Source: UBA6522 sp965204155 (lineage in GTDB: Bacteria; Pseudomonadota; Gammaproteobacteria; Steroidobacterales; Rariloculaceae). From it: a DNA stretch of 64,000 bases. A program made the position numbers and the translations under genes. Each line of letters begins with the position of its first letter. Position 1 is the first letter of the stretch. The notes beneath the pieces were generated by a model that was not told the origin of the DNA, ran no database searches, and saw only the letters and a program-made list of their open reading frames with translations. Below, one piece after another: positions 24,351 through 31,875 of the stretch. The stretch is taken from positions 4,216,001 to 4,280,000 of the forward strand of contig OZ241971.1 of the NCBI GenBank assembly GCA_965204155.1, written 5' to 3'.

Positions 24351-25352
24351 TCAGCGAATGGCCTCCAGGGCCGCGCGCAGTATCGGTACCAGGTGCTGAC
24401 TGGCTTCGGTGATCTGCGTGATTTTGATCTGTTCTGCCTCGCCGGGAGAAGGTAACAGCGGCAATCCCTGGGCGACCGAATCGGCCACGAGTTGCGGATC
24501 GTCCAGGGCTGCGCTGATTGCAGTGCGCAATTCCGCGGTTGCCTCGGGATCTAGGTCCGGTGGGCCGAAGAATCCGCGGCGCATGTCGAGCATGTTGACG
24601 ATGGCCTGAACGGCCTGCAGGGAGGCGCCGTCCACCAGTTCCAGCGCCGTGGGTACGTCCGGATAATCGGGGTAGCGCTCCGGGCCCAGCGTGAGGACCG
24701 GCACTTCGTCGCCCGCATCGATCACGGCCTGGGACGCCGACCACCCAGTGATGTGCCCGTCGCCGTCGCCCTTGATCACGGCGAGCGCCGTGTCGGCATT
24801 GCCGTCGTATCCGCTGATCACCTTCAACGGGATGCCGATTACATCCGCCAGTACGGCCATGGAATAGAAGTCCTCGTCCGTGCCCTGGGAGGGAAACACG
24901 AACGGCCGGCCGAGCGTCCGCGCGTCGTCGACGCTCGCGATGCCGGATCCTGCTCCGACGGTGAGCACGCGCGGTTCCGTTGCGGCACGGCCCAGGTAGA
25001 CGAAACGCGTGGCGTCGAACCGGACGGCTTCGCTGCCGGCAAGCTGGGACAGGATGAGCGTGGTGACGCTGGTGAAGGCAATGGTCCTGCCGTCGGGTTC
25101 GGCAAACCAGAGCGCGTTGGCGCCACGGATTCCGCCGCCTCCGGTCATTATGCGTACGCGGACGTCGCGGGCGCCGGCGTGCCGGGCAATGTAGGGCGCG
25201 ATCATGCGAGCATATCGGGTCATCATGCCGCCGGCGCTGTTGGGGCTCAGCAGGGTAATGATCTCGCCGCGCACGCTGGCCGCGTCGGCGGTGGCGCCGC
25301 CGGCGGCGATCGCCAGGAAGGTCAGAAGAAGGCCAGGCAGGATTGGGCGCAT
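24351..25352 (-). CDS. tctC: Tripartite tricarboxylate transporter substrate-binding protein
   Basis: Periplasmic binding protein of the Bug/TctC family, 333 residues, with a signal peptide (ILPGLLLTFLAIAAGGATA, cleavage near ADA-AS). Family features: ITLLSPNSAGGMMTRYARMI, RIMTGGGGIRGANALW and FVFPSQGTDEDFYSMAV in the ligand-binding cleft. It delivers a carboxylic acid to TctAB. It is the last gene of the flavoprotein-ferredoxin-tctABC operon, 143 bp after tctB. The divergent binding-cleft residues do not allow the ligand to be named. Confidence 0.9.
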   Translation of the reverse strand: MRPILPGLLLTFLAIAAGGATADAASVRGEIITLLSPNSAGGMMTRYARMIAPYIARHAGARDVRVRIMTGGGGIRGANALWFAEPDGRTIAFTSVTTLILSQLAGSEAVRFDATRFVYLGRAATEPRVLTVGAGSGIASVDDARTLGRPFVFPSQGTDEDFYSMAVLADVIGIPLKVISGYDGNADTALAVIKGDGDGHITGWSASQAVIDAGDEVPVLTLGPERYPDYPDVPTALELVDGASLQAVQAIVNMLDMRRGFFGPPDLDPEATAELRTAISAALDDPQLVADSVAQGLPLLPSPGEAEQIKITQITEASQHLVPILRAALEAIR

Positions 25353-25495
25353 GCGCGGATTATAGGCCGGATTTCACGTCTTGCGGCGCCTTGCCGGACG
25401 GGCCCGTGCGTGTGCGATCACGATCAAATCCGTCCAGCGCTCGGTCGAGATGTTCAGGGCGTACCCGTGCGCGTGCGACGACAATGCCGTTGGGT

Positions 25496-26026
25496 TTAGC
25501 GCGGCTCGAAGAGGGGCGCGAGCACGCCATGATACATCTGCAACTGCAACCCGACCGCGAACAACAGGTACAGCGCCAGGGTACAGAGTCCGGCGACCGT
25601 CACGCTCTTCAGCGGCGCAAAATGACGCGTCACGAGGAAGAACCCGGAGGTAAACAGGAACACGGCCGCAATGGGTCCGAGGAGCAGGATCAGGCCGATG
25701 AACGCCGTGAGGAAGCCGATGGCCTGCAATTCGCGCGGAAATGACTCGCCCGTTTCCCGGGGTCCCGATTCTTCCTCGCCGGAAGCGTCCGCCGTACTCG
25801 AAGCAGCCCCGGCCGTCAGCGACGCAAACAGGTCGAGCTGAAATTCCCTGCCGTCGCTCCGGTTCTGGCTCACGATCTGGATCAGCAGAAAACCAAGCCC
25901 CAGCAGGGCGATGGGCACGGGAACGAGCCGGGCATTCGGGCCCAGGCTCAGCGTCATGAGCAGATAAGCGGCGAAAACCGCTACCAGCAGCCCCGCAATC
26001 AAGTTTTCCTGTGTTCTGCGGCTCAC
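25496..26026 (-). CDS. tctB: Tripartite tricarboxylate transporter small membrane subunit
   Basis: Small TctB subunit of 176 residues with four hydrophobic helices: LIAGLLVAVFAAYLLMTLSL, LVPVPIALLGLGFLLIQIV, AIGFLTAFIGLILLLGPIAA and TVAGLCTLALYLLFAVGLQ. A hydrophilic Ser/Glu-rich loop separates the second and third. The start is a GTG at 26026 that overlaps the stop codon of a repeat-encoded micro-ORF by 4 nt (GTGA), not the tctA stop directly. Works with TctA and TctC in the inner membrane. Confidence 0.87.
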   Translation of the reverse strand: MSRRTQENLIAGLLVAVFAAYLLMTLSLGPNARLVPVPIALLGLGFLLIQIVSQNRSDGREFQLDLFASLTAGAASSTADASGEEESGPRETGESFPRELQAIGFLTAFIGLILLLGPIAAVFLFTSGFFLVTRHFAPLKSVTVAGLCTLALYLLFAVGLQLQMYHGVLAPLFEPR

Positions 26027-26109
26027 GGATCATCTCTACGGTTCACGGATCGTCCCCGGCGGCTCAAGGATCGTCCCCGGCGGCTCAAGGATCGTCCCCG
26101 GCGGCTCAT
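26023..26109 (-). CDS. Repeat-encoded 28-codon micro-ORF bridging tctA and tctB
   Basis: Starts with an ATG that overlaps the tctA stop (ATGA) and ends with a TGA that overlaps the tctB GTG start (GTGA). It encodes an Arg-rich heptad repeat, (L/M)SRRGRS three times, then VNRRDDP. It is made almost wholly of 21-bp tandem repeats that look like copies of the tctB start region (compare MSRRTQEN, the start of TctB). It may serve only to couple translation. Whether the peptide is made is unknown. Confidence 0.35.
   Translation of the reverse strand: MSRRGRSLSRRGRSLSRRGRSVNRRDDP
26047..26109. repeat. Three tandem 21-bp repeats at the tctA/tctB junction
   Basis: Units 26047-26067, 26068-26088 and 26089-26109 are identical except for the last base of the third. 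Two further degenerate copies (one of 20 bp) continue to the left and include the tctB start codon itself, which suggests the array arose by duplication of the gene start. Confidence 0.92.
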
Positions 26110-27605
26110 GAGCCGTTCCCCGCGGCCGAAGCCCTGCTGCGGCGGTACCGGCGCACGAAGGGCAGGGCGGTGGTCACTACGATGAACACCAGCATGGCGG
26201 TGGTGATCGGTCGGGTGAACAGGAAGAACTCGCCGTACAGGCCCAGCGAGATGTGCAGATTTCGCTCGATCATCTCCGCCAGCACCATGCCGATCACGAA
26301 ATTGGCCCTGGAGTACTGATACTTGTTCATCAGGTAGCCGATGACGCCGAACGCGGCGGCGACCACGACGTCTTCGATCAATCCCCTGGTAGCGAAGGCG
26401 CCCAGCAGGCAAACCGAGAGCACCAGAGGGATCATCACGTTGGGATTGAGCGCGGGCAGCCGTGCCAGACGCGAGGAAATCGCCAGCCCGATCAGCGCCG
26501 TCAGCAGATTGGCGATGACCACGATCCAGACCATGCTGAAGACCAGGTCCAGCTCGCTGGTGAGCATGCGCGGTCCCGGGACAATCCCCATGGCGAGAAA
26601 GGCCACCAGCAGGATGGCCATGCTCTCGCCTCCCGGGATCCCGAAAGCCAGTGTAGGCATGAGGCCGCCGCCTTCGTTGGCTCCCAGCGTGGCATCCGGG
26701 GCGATGACGCCCTCCACGGCGCCCTTGCCGAATCGCTCCGGCGTCGGCGAGGTCTGCGCGGCCTGCGCATAGGCCGCGATTCCGCCGACGCTGGCGCCGA
26801 CTCCCGGAAGCACGCCCACCCACAGGCCCAGCAGGCTGGATCTCAGCACCAGGCCCCAATGCCGGAAAGCGTCCTTCACGCCATCGAGCACGGTGCTGCG
26901 CTGTTTGCCGCCCACGCGGTCGACCATGGCGCCGCCCTTTACGTACAGGGTCATCATCTCGGCCACGGCGAACAGGCCGATCATTGCCACCGGAAACGAG
27001 ATACCGTCGAGCAGGTAGACGTTTCCGAACCAGAATCGGGGCGTGCCGCTCACCGGGTCCATGCCGACAAAGGCCACCATGATGCCCAGGCAGGTCGCGA
27101 CGAGGCCCTTGAGCAGGGAGCCTTCGCTGAACGTGGCTATGATGGTCAGCCCCCAGAGCGCCATCATCAGGTATTCGCTCGGCCCGAGCGCGAGCATGAC
27201 CGGGCGAACTATGGGGATGGTGAAGGCCAGGAACACCGCGCCCATGAGGCCGCCCATCAGCGCCGCGGTGGCCGACGCGCCGAGGGCCCGGGCGGCGTGT
27301 CCCTGCCGGGTCATGGGATGGCCGTCGAACACCAGCGCGAGGCTCTTGGCGGCGCCCGGGACCTTGAACAGGATGCTGGTTACCGATCCGCCCCAGATGG
27401 TGGCGATGTGGGCGCCGAGCAGCAGCGCCAGCGTCGCCGCCAGTTCATGCCCGTAGGTAAAGGGCAGCAGCAGCGCCAGCGCGACGATCCCGCCCAGTCC
27501 GGGCAGGATGCCGATCACCAACCCGTAGCTGACGCCCACCAGCATGAAAAGAACGGCCTGGGGCGTGGCCAGCGCGGCGAGTCCGGCGACGATTGCCTCG
27601 AGCAT
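26106..27605 (-). CDS. tctA: Tripartite tricarboxylate transporter large membrane subunit
   Basis: Large channel subunit of 499 residues with about 11-12 hydrophobic segments, the family length. Conserved stretches: GILPGLGGIVALALLLPFTY, IWGGSVTSILFKVPGAA with SILF.VPG, and the second half repeat VGVLPGVGASVGGIAAY then AFGIPGGESMAILL. It imports a carboxylate delivered by TctC using the ion gradient. It is 40 bp downstream of the ferredoxin gene. Its stop codon overlaps the ATG of the repeat micro-ORF. Confidence 0.95.
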   Translation of the reverse strand: MLEAIVAGLAALATPQAVLFMLVGVSYGLVIGILPGLGGIVALALLLPFTYGHELAATLALLLGAHIATIWGGSVTSILFKVPGAAKSLALVFDGHPMTRQGHAARALGASATAALMGGLMGAVFLAFTIPIVRPVMLALGPSEYLMMALWGLTIIATFSEGSLLKGLVATCLGIMVAFVGMDPVSGTPRFWFGNVYLLDGISFPVAMIGLFAVAEMMTLYVKGGAMVDRVGGKQRSTVLDGVKDAFRHWGLVLRSSLLGLWVGVLPGVGASVGGIAAYAQAAQTSPTPERFGKGAVEGVIAPDATLGANEGGGLMPTLAFGIPGGESMAILLVAFLAMGIVPGPRMLTSELDLVFSMVWIVVIANLLTALIGLAISSRLARLPALNPNVMIPLVLSVCLLGAFATRGLIEDVVVAAAFGVIGYLMNKYQYSRANFVIGMVLAEMIERNLHISLGLYGEFFLFTRPITTAMLVFIVVTTALPFVRRYRRSRASAAGNGS

Positions 27606-27645
27606 GGATGAGTGCTTTCGCCTCCCGCGTCTGCGTCGGCGACCG

Positions 27646-27999
27646 CTAGTCGATGACCTTGCCGAGCAGGGTCGTCACGTCGGTCCGGCAGCGGATCATC
27701 TGACTGGGAAAGTAGATCGTGATCGCGTCCACAGGGCAGATGGACTGACACAGGCCACAGTACCAGCACTCGTCCGGGTAGCGTACCTCGGGCAGGGTCT
27801 CGCGATCGTCGGGCTTCTTGTAGATCAGGTCGCCCGGGCAGATCCAGTCGCACAGGTCGCACTTCACGCAGGTATCCGCGTCGATGTGGATCGGGTTGTG
27901 CGGCGCCGGTTCGCTCTGTGCCGTGCCGTCGTGCATCCGGCTCTCCTGTACCGCTCCGTCCGCCGGTGCCGACTTCAGGGCTTTGACTTCAGCCGGCAT
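27646..27999 (-). CDS. Two-cluster [4Fe-4S] ferredoxin-type electron-transfer protein
   Basis: A 117-residue protein with two classic cluster motifs, CVKCDLCDWICPGDLIY and CWYCGLCQSICPVDAITIY, resembling the AprB/ferredoxin beta subunits that pair with flavoprotein dehydrogenases. ATG at 27999 is inside the end of the flavoprotein gene (11-bp overlap) and has GGAGGT 5-6 bp upstream, so the two are translationally coupled and probably form one complex. An Ala/Glu-rich N-terminal tail of about 35 residues precedes the first cluster. It would take electrons from the flavoprotein; the acceptor is unknown. Confidence 0.92.
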   Translation of the reverse strand: MPAEVKALKSAPADGAVQESRMHDGTAQSEPAPHNPIHIDADTCVKCDLCDWICPGDLIYKKPDDRETLPEVRYPDECWYCGLCQSICPVDAITIYFPSQMIRCRTDVTTLLGKVID

Positions 28000-29776
28000 G
28001 GGCCACCTCCGTATCGGACTTGCGGCCTCGCCGGCCGCGGGTTCCGGAATTGCGGGCGAACGCGGCAGCCAGCGGCTCCGACGCCGAGAGCGTATCGACG
28101 CGGGGGCGGTCTCCCCCGTTTTCGACGACAACGAACCTGCGCCAGTTCCCGTCATCGGCATCCGGATAGTCCAGCCGCCTGTGCGAGGACCCGGTGCGCG
28201 TCTCCTTGCGTACCAGCGCCGATTCGGCCATCAGCTCGGCGTTGAGGCGAATGCTGGTGCTCTCGTGAACGCGCATGAGTTCGTGCAGATCGTCGGCCTT
28301 TAGCCGACGTTCGTCGACGGCGAGCGCGCGCAGGGTCTCAAGCGCCAGCCGCAGGCCCTTGTCGTTGCGTCGCACACCCACGTAGTCGGTGACCGTCCGG
28401 CGGATCCGATCCTCGAATGTCTTCCAGGAAAGGCGTTGCGCCTCGTAGACGCGCATGTGTGCGGTCGCCCGGGAACGGATGTCTTCCGCGAGGCTCATGT
28501 CGACGGCAGGAAGCGCCGATTGAGCCCCCGCCCCGTTTTCCAGCAGCGAAGCCACGCCTTCGCCGGCAATGTGCCCCACCACCGATGCGCCGGCAATGCC
28601 GCCGCTGACCGTGGCGCAGTCGCCCGCGGCAAAGAGTCCGTTGATCGAGGTCTGTCCGGCCGTGTCGACGGCCAGGCCGCTGCCGCGGAAATACACGCCG
28701 CTGCGGCGAATGCTGAGTTCCGAAATGGAAACCTCCACCGGCTCCTCGCGGAAATTCAACTCCTTCTGCTCGTAGAAGGCCGGCATGGTGTAGCGGTCCA
28801 CCTGCAGGGTGGCTTCCATGTGGTCGAGGACGTCTTCCGGCAGATGGCGGCAGTCGGCGTAGACGGGGCCGTTGCCGAGCAGGTATTCGTTGATGACCGC
28901 GTCGGCGATGACGGCGCGGCGGGCATTTTCGCCCTTGTCGTCGTACCTGAACATGAAGCGCTCGCCGCGCTTGTTGATGAAATGCGCACCTTCGCTGACC
29001 AGGGCGTTGAGTCCTTGGGCGGAAAATCCCTTGGGCGTCAGGGTGGTTTCAACGAACTCCATGTTCGCCAGCAGCGCGCCTGCCCGGTAACCCATGGCCT
29101 GCGCGTCGCCGGTATTGTAGGGGCAGTGCCAGCTATCGAACGGCATTCCGGATGCGTTGAGCGAAATCCGGTTGACCTCGCCGGCGGCCAGCACCACCGC
29201 CCGGGCGCGAACCGCGAACCACTTCCCGGTGCGGAAGTTGAACGCCAGGGCACCGCAGACGCGCCCGTCAACGGTGAGCAATTCCACCGCCATCGTGCGC
29301 GTCAGCACCGTGCCCTTCAGTTTGCGTACCTGCTGGCCGATGTTCTTCTTGAATTCGGTGCCGTCGAAGTTGATGTGATAGGTGCCGGGCAGCCCGAAGG
29401 ACCGCAGCCGGTAATAGTCGTTGAAGCGCGGATCCTTGAAATTCACGCCGAAGCTTTCGATCCTGCGCAGCACCCGGGGCATCTCGTGGATGACACGGGT
29501 GGTCACTTCCATGTCGACGATGCCGTCGGTCAGTTCGGGGACATGCTTGATGAGAAATTCCGGTGTATCCCAATCGGGCCCCGAGTCCATGACGGTGAGG
29601 TAATGATCGACGCCGCAACCGACGCTGCCGCAGTGGTCCAGAACCTTGCCTTTTTCGCAAACCACCACGTCAAGCCCGGCTTCCAATGCCGGTATCGCCG
29701 CCATGCAGCCGGCGACGCCGCCGCCCACCACCAGCACGTCCGTGTCCAAGTGCGTCCACCTGTCGCCCAACGTCAT
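27989..29776 (-). CDS. FAD-dependent oxidoreductase, AprA/fumarate reductase flavoprotein-like
   Basis: Flavoprotein of 595 residues. FAD-binding motif DVLVVGGGVAGCMAAI, second Rossmann region ARAVVLAAGEVNRI, C-terminal FAD site LFAAGDCATVSGGIAGASV, and a capping-domain region (VYADCRHLPEDVLDHM). This is the succinate dehydrogenase/fumarate reductase/adenylylsulfate reductase superfamily. It is followed by the two-cluster ferredoxin and then by tctABC in one operon, so its substrate is probably the carboxylic acid brought in by the transporter, as TcuA oxidises tricarballylate. The ATG at 29776 lies directly after GAGGAG; a TTG two codons later (29770) has better spacing, so the true start may be there. 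It is not a standard Sdh/Frd subunit because no membrane anchor genes follow. Confidence 0.88.
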   Translation of the reverse strand: MTLGDRWTHLDTDVLVVGGGVAGCMAAIPALEAGLDVVVCEKGKVLDHCGSVGCGVDHYLTVMDSGPDWDTPEFLIKHVPELTDGIVDMEVTTRVIHEMPRVLRRIESFGVNFKDPRFNDYYRLRSFGLPGTYHINFDGTEFKKNIGQQVRKLKGTVLTRTMAVELLTVDGRVCGALAFNFRTGKWFAVRARAVVLAAGEVNRISLNASGMPFDSWHCPYNTGDAQAMGYRAGALLANMEFVETTLTPKGFSAQGLNALVSEGAHFINKRGERFMFRYDDKGENARRAVIADAVINEYLLGNGPVYADCRHLPEDVLDHMEATLQVDRYTMPAFYEQKELNFREEPVEVSISELSIRRSGVYFRGSGLAVDTAGQTSINGLFAAGDCATVSGGIAGASVVGHIAGEGVASLLENGAGAQSALPAVDMSLAEDIRSRATAHMRVYEAQRLSWKTFEDRIRRTVTDYVGVRRNDKGLRLALETLRALAVDERRLKADDLHELMRVHESTSIRLNAELMAESALVRKETRTGSSHRRLDYPDADDGNWRRFVVVENGGDRPRVDTLSASEPLAAAFARNSGTRGRRGRKSDTEVAHAG

Positions 29777-29924
29777 CTCCTCACGGGAAACACAAAAAGG
29801 TCTGCTACCTTACGCGCCTCGACGGGAAGGTCAACCGGATTCAAGGAAAATCCGGCAATGAGTCATTCACAAGACTCATTGGGGACCTGACGATTCCGCT
29901 GCCGACAATCTGGAGAACGACACG

Positions 29925-31625
29925 ATGAGCACGATCGGTGACAGGGAGCAAATCTGCGAATTCGGGATGCCGCGACGGGTGCTATTCTTCGCGCTGTTCA
30001 TTTGGAGCATCTGGAATATGGGCGCGGTCAATGGTGCCGACCTATCCCAACCGGAGTACGCGGTGATATTCGAACAGGATGTGGCTATCCCCGTTCGCGA
30101 CGGAACGGTGTTGCGGGCCGACGTGTACCGGCCCGACGCGGCGGAGGGTGAACGGTTCCCCGTGCTGATGAGCCTCAGCCCGTACCAGAAGGCCCTGGAC
30201 CGGATTCTGCCTCACGAGGCCCCCTTTACCCACGTGGAACGCCCCGAACCGGACTGGTGGACGGCCCGAGGCTATGTCCTGGTGTTCGTGGACACCCGTG
30301 GCACGGGCACCTCGCCCGGCCAGTCCGACCTGCTGTCCATGCAGGAGGCGAGGGATTACTACGACGCCATCGAGTGGAGCGCGGTGCAGCCCTGGAGCAC
30401 CGGCAAGACCGGCCTGGTCGGCGTGTCCTACTACGCCATCACCCAGTGGAATGTTGCCAGCCTCCAGCCCCCGTCGCTCACCACGATCATGCCCTGGGAG
30501 GGGTGGTCCGACACCTATCGCGATTCCGTCTTTCACGGCGGGGTCTTCAACCAGGGCTTTTACGGGCGCTGGTGGCTGGACGTGCGCGGCAAGCAGCTCC
30601 TCGAACACACCCGGGCCGACAATTCCGCCGCGCTATCCGAAGACCTGATGTACAACTTCATGGCCCACCACATGGACAGCGACTGGTGGGACAGCGTGAA
30701 GTCCAGGGCACAGTTCGACAAGATCACCGTGCCGCTGTACAGCTCCGGCAACTGGGGCGGCTGGAACCATCACTTGCGGGGCAATATCGAGGGATTCGTG
30801 CGTTCGGCTTCCGAGCACAAGAAACTCCAGTTGCACATCGGCGGCCACACCGACGCCTTCTACTCGGACGAAGGCAAGGACGATCTGCTGCGCTGGTACG
30901 ACTACTGGCTGAAGGGTATCGACACCGGCATCATGGACGAGCCGCCCATCAAGCTGTGCGTCCGCACCGGAATCTCAGAGTGCGAATGGCGATTCGAGAA
31001 CGAGTGGCCGCTGGCGCGCACCGAGTACGTACGTTACTACCTCACCGACGAACCGGCGGATACCGTGGACGATGCCGTCCACGACATGCGTCTGAGCCGG
31101 ACGCCTCCGGATGGCGGCGGCGCGCTGACATACGCATCCGGTCCCGAGGCGTATCGCCGCGGCCTGGCGGGATTACCGACGGCCACCTTCGTAACCGAGC
31201 CGCTGACGGAACCGGTGGAAGTGACAGGCCACATCAACCTGGTGATGTGGGTCTCGTCCGAAACCGACGACATGGACGTATTCGCCTACCTGCGCAAGAT
31301 GAGTCCGGACGGCACCGTGCAGACCGCGACCCGGGGCATACTCCAGGTATCCCACCGCAAGCTGGACCGGGAACTCTCCACCCCCCACCGGCCGTACCAC
31401 ACCCATGACGAGGAGCAAAAGCTCACGCCGGGCGAGGTCGTGCCCATCGAAGTGGAAATCTGGGCCACCAGCATGGTGTTCGGCGAGGGCGACCGGATCA
31501 GGCTGGACGTAAATGCCCACGATGGACAGCACTATTTCGCAGCGTACAACCTGCTCGACAACACGATTTACACGGGCGGCGAGCGCGCATCCTACGTACT
31601 GCTGCCGCTGGTGCCGGTCAAGTGA
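29925..31625 (+). CDS. Exported CocE/NonD family hydrolase (X-Pro dipeptidyl-peptidase S15-like)
   Basis: Alpha/beta hydrolase of 566 residues. Signal peptide-like leader (RRVLFFALFIWSIWNMGAVN) then VAIPVRDGTVLRADVYRP, typical for the CocE family. The nucleophile elbow is GLVGVSYYAITQW with Ser in GxSYx. The C-terminal beta-sandwich (jelly-roll) domain begins around EYVRYYLTDEP. The likely Asp/His partners lie in the middle and in HIGGHTD. GGAGA lies 8 bp before the ATG. Members cleave esters, amides or N-terminal dipeptides. Placement between the flavoprotein/Tct operon (divergent) and two TBDRs suggests a periplasmic step that releases an acid from an ester or amide. Degenerate 29-bp repeats start at its stop codon. 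Confidence 0.9.
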   Translation: MSTIGDREQICEFGMPRRVLFFALFIWSIWNMGAVNGADLSQPEYAVIFEQDVAIPVRDGTVLRADVYRPDAAEGERFPVLMSLSPYQKALDRILPHEAPFTHVERPEPDWWTARGYVLVFVDTRGTGTSPGQSDLLSMQEARDYYDAIEWSAVQPWSTGKTGLVGVSYYAITQWNVASLQPPSLTTIMPWEGWSDTYRDSVFHGGVFNQGFYGRWWLDVRGKQLLEHTRADNSAALSEDLMYNFMAHHMDSDWWDSVKSRAQFDKITVPLYSSGNWGGWNHHLRGNIEGFVRSASEHKKLQLHIGGHTDAFYSDEGKDDLLRWYDYWLKGIDTGIMDEPPIKLCVRTGISECEWRFENEWPLARTEYVRYYLTDEPADTVDDAVHDMRLSRTPPDGGGALTYASGPEAYRRGLAGLPTATFVTEPLTEPVEVTGHINLVMWVSSETDDMDVFAYLRKMSPDGTVQTATRGILQVSHRKLDRELSTPHRPYHTHDEEQKLTPGEVVPIEVEIWATSMVFGEGDRIRLDVNAHDGQHYFAAYNLLDNTIYTGGERASYVLLPLVPVK

Positions 31626-31695
31626 GCCAGGCGGCGGAATCGCAGCGTCGGCGAGTCAGGCGGTCGAGCCGCAGCCTGCGTGGGCCAGGCGATCC
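31622..31695. repeat. Degenerate ~29-bp tandem repeats at the 3' end of the hydrolase gene
   Basis: Three imperfect copies, starting near 31622, 31651 and 31680, share GAGCCAGGCGG or close variants. The first overlaps the stop codon as GTGA and opens a 42-codon Arg/Ser-rich frame (31622-31750) with no recognisable family. Confidence 0.6.
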
Positions 31696-31746
31696 GGCCA
31701 CAATCCGCGCGAGCCTACCGAAGTCAGCCGAAACACGCGCCGGAAA

Positions 31747-31775
31747 TTGACATTGGCAATCGATTGCAGTAAAAA
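31747..31775 (+). promoter_or_regulatory. Strong promoter of TBDR 1 with a LacI-like palindrome in the spacer
   Basis: TTGACA (31747-31752), exactly 17 bp, TAAAAA (31770-31775). The spacer contains the perfect palindrome GCAATCGATTGC (31756-31767), with the AATCGATT core and central CG typical of LacI-family operators. The TBDR coding sequence begins about 100 bp downstream. Repression by a LacI-type regulator encoded elsewhere is inference. Confidence 0.6.
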
Positions 31776-31875
31776 AACGCCGTACCGTTCCCGGCGTGCT
31801 CGTTGCACGCAAGCAACAATTATCAGAGGGTACGGGTCTTCTGGAGTGATTCCGTTCGAAGTAGAGGCAAACCAA

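Noticed and set aside
26047..26109. CRISPR-like look of regular 21-bp repeats
   Set aside because: Units are contiguous with no spacers, and they sit on a stop/start junction. No cas genes are present.
26253..27611. 452-codon plus-strand frame across tctA
   Set aside because: His/Gln-rich antisense product of a membrane protein gene; no domain.
31771..31797. Hairpin flanked by seven A residues just after the TBDR 1 promoter
   Set aside because: It would read as a terminator only on the minus strand, where no gene arrives from the right; on the plus strand there is no T-run.
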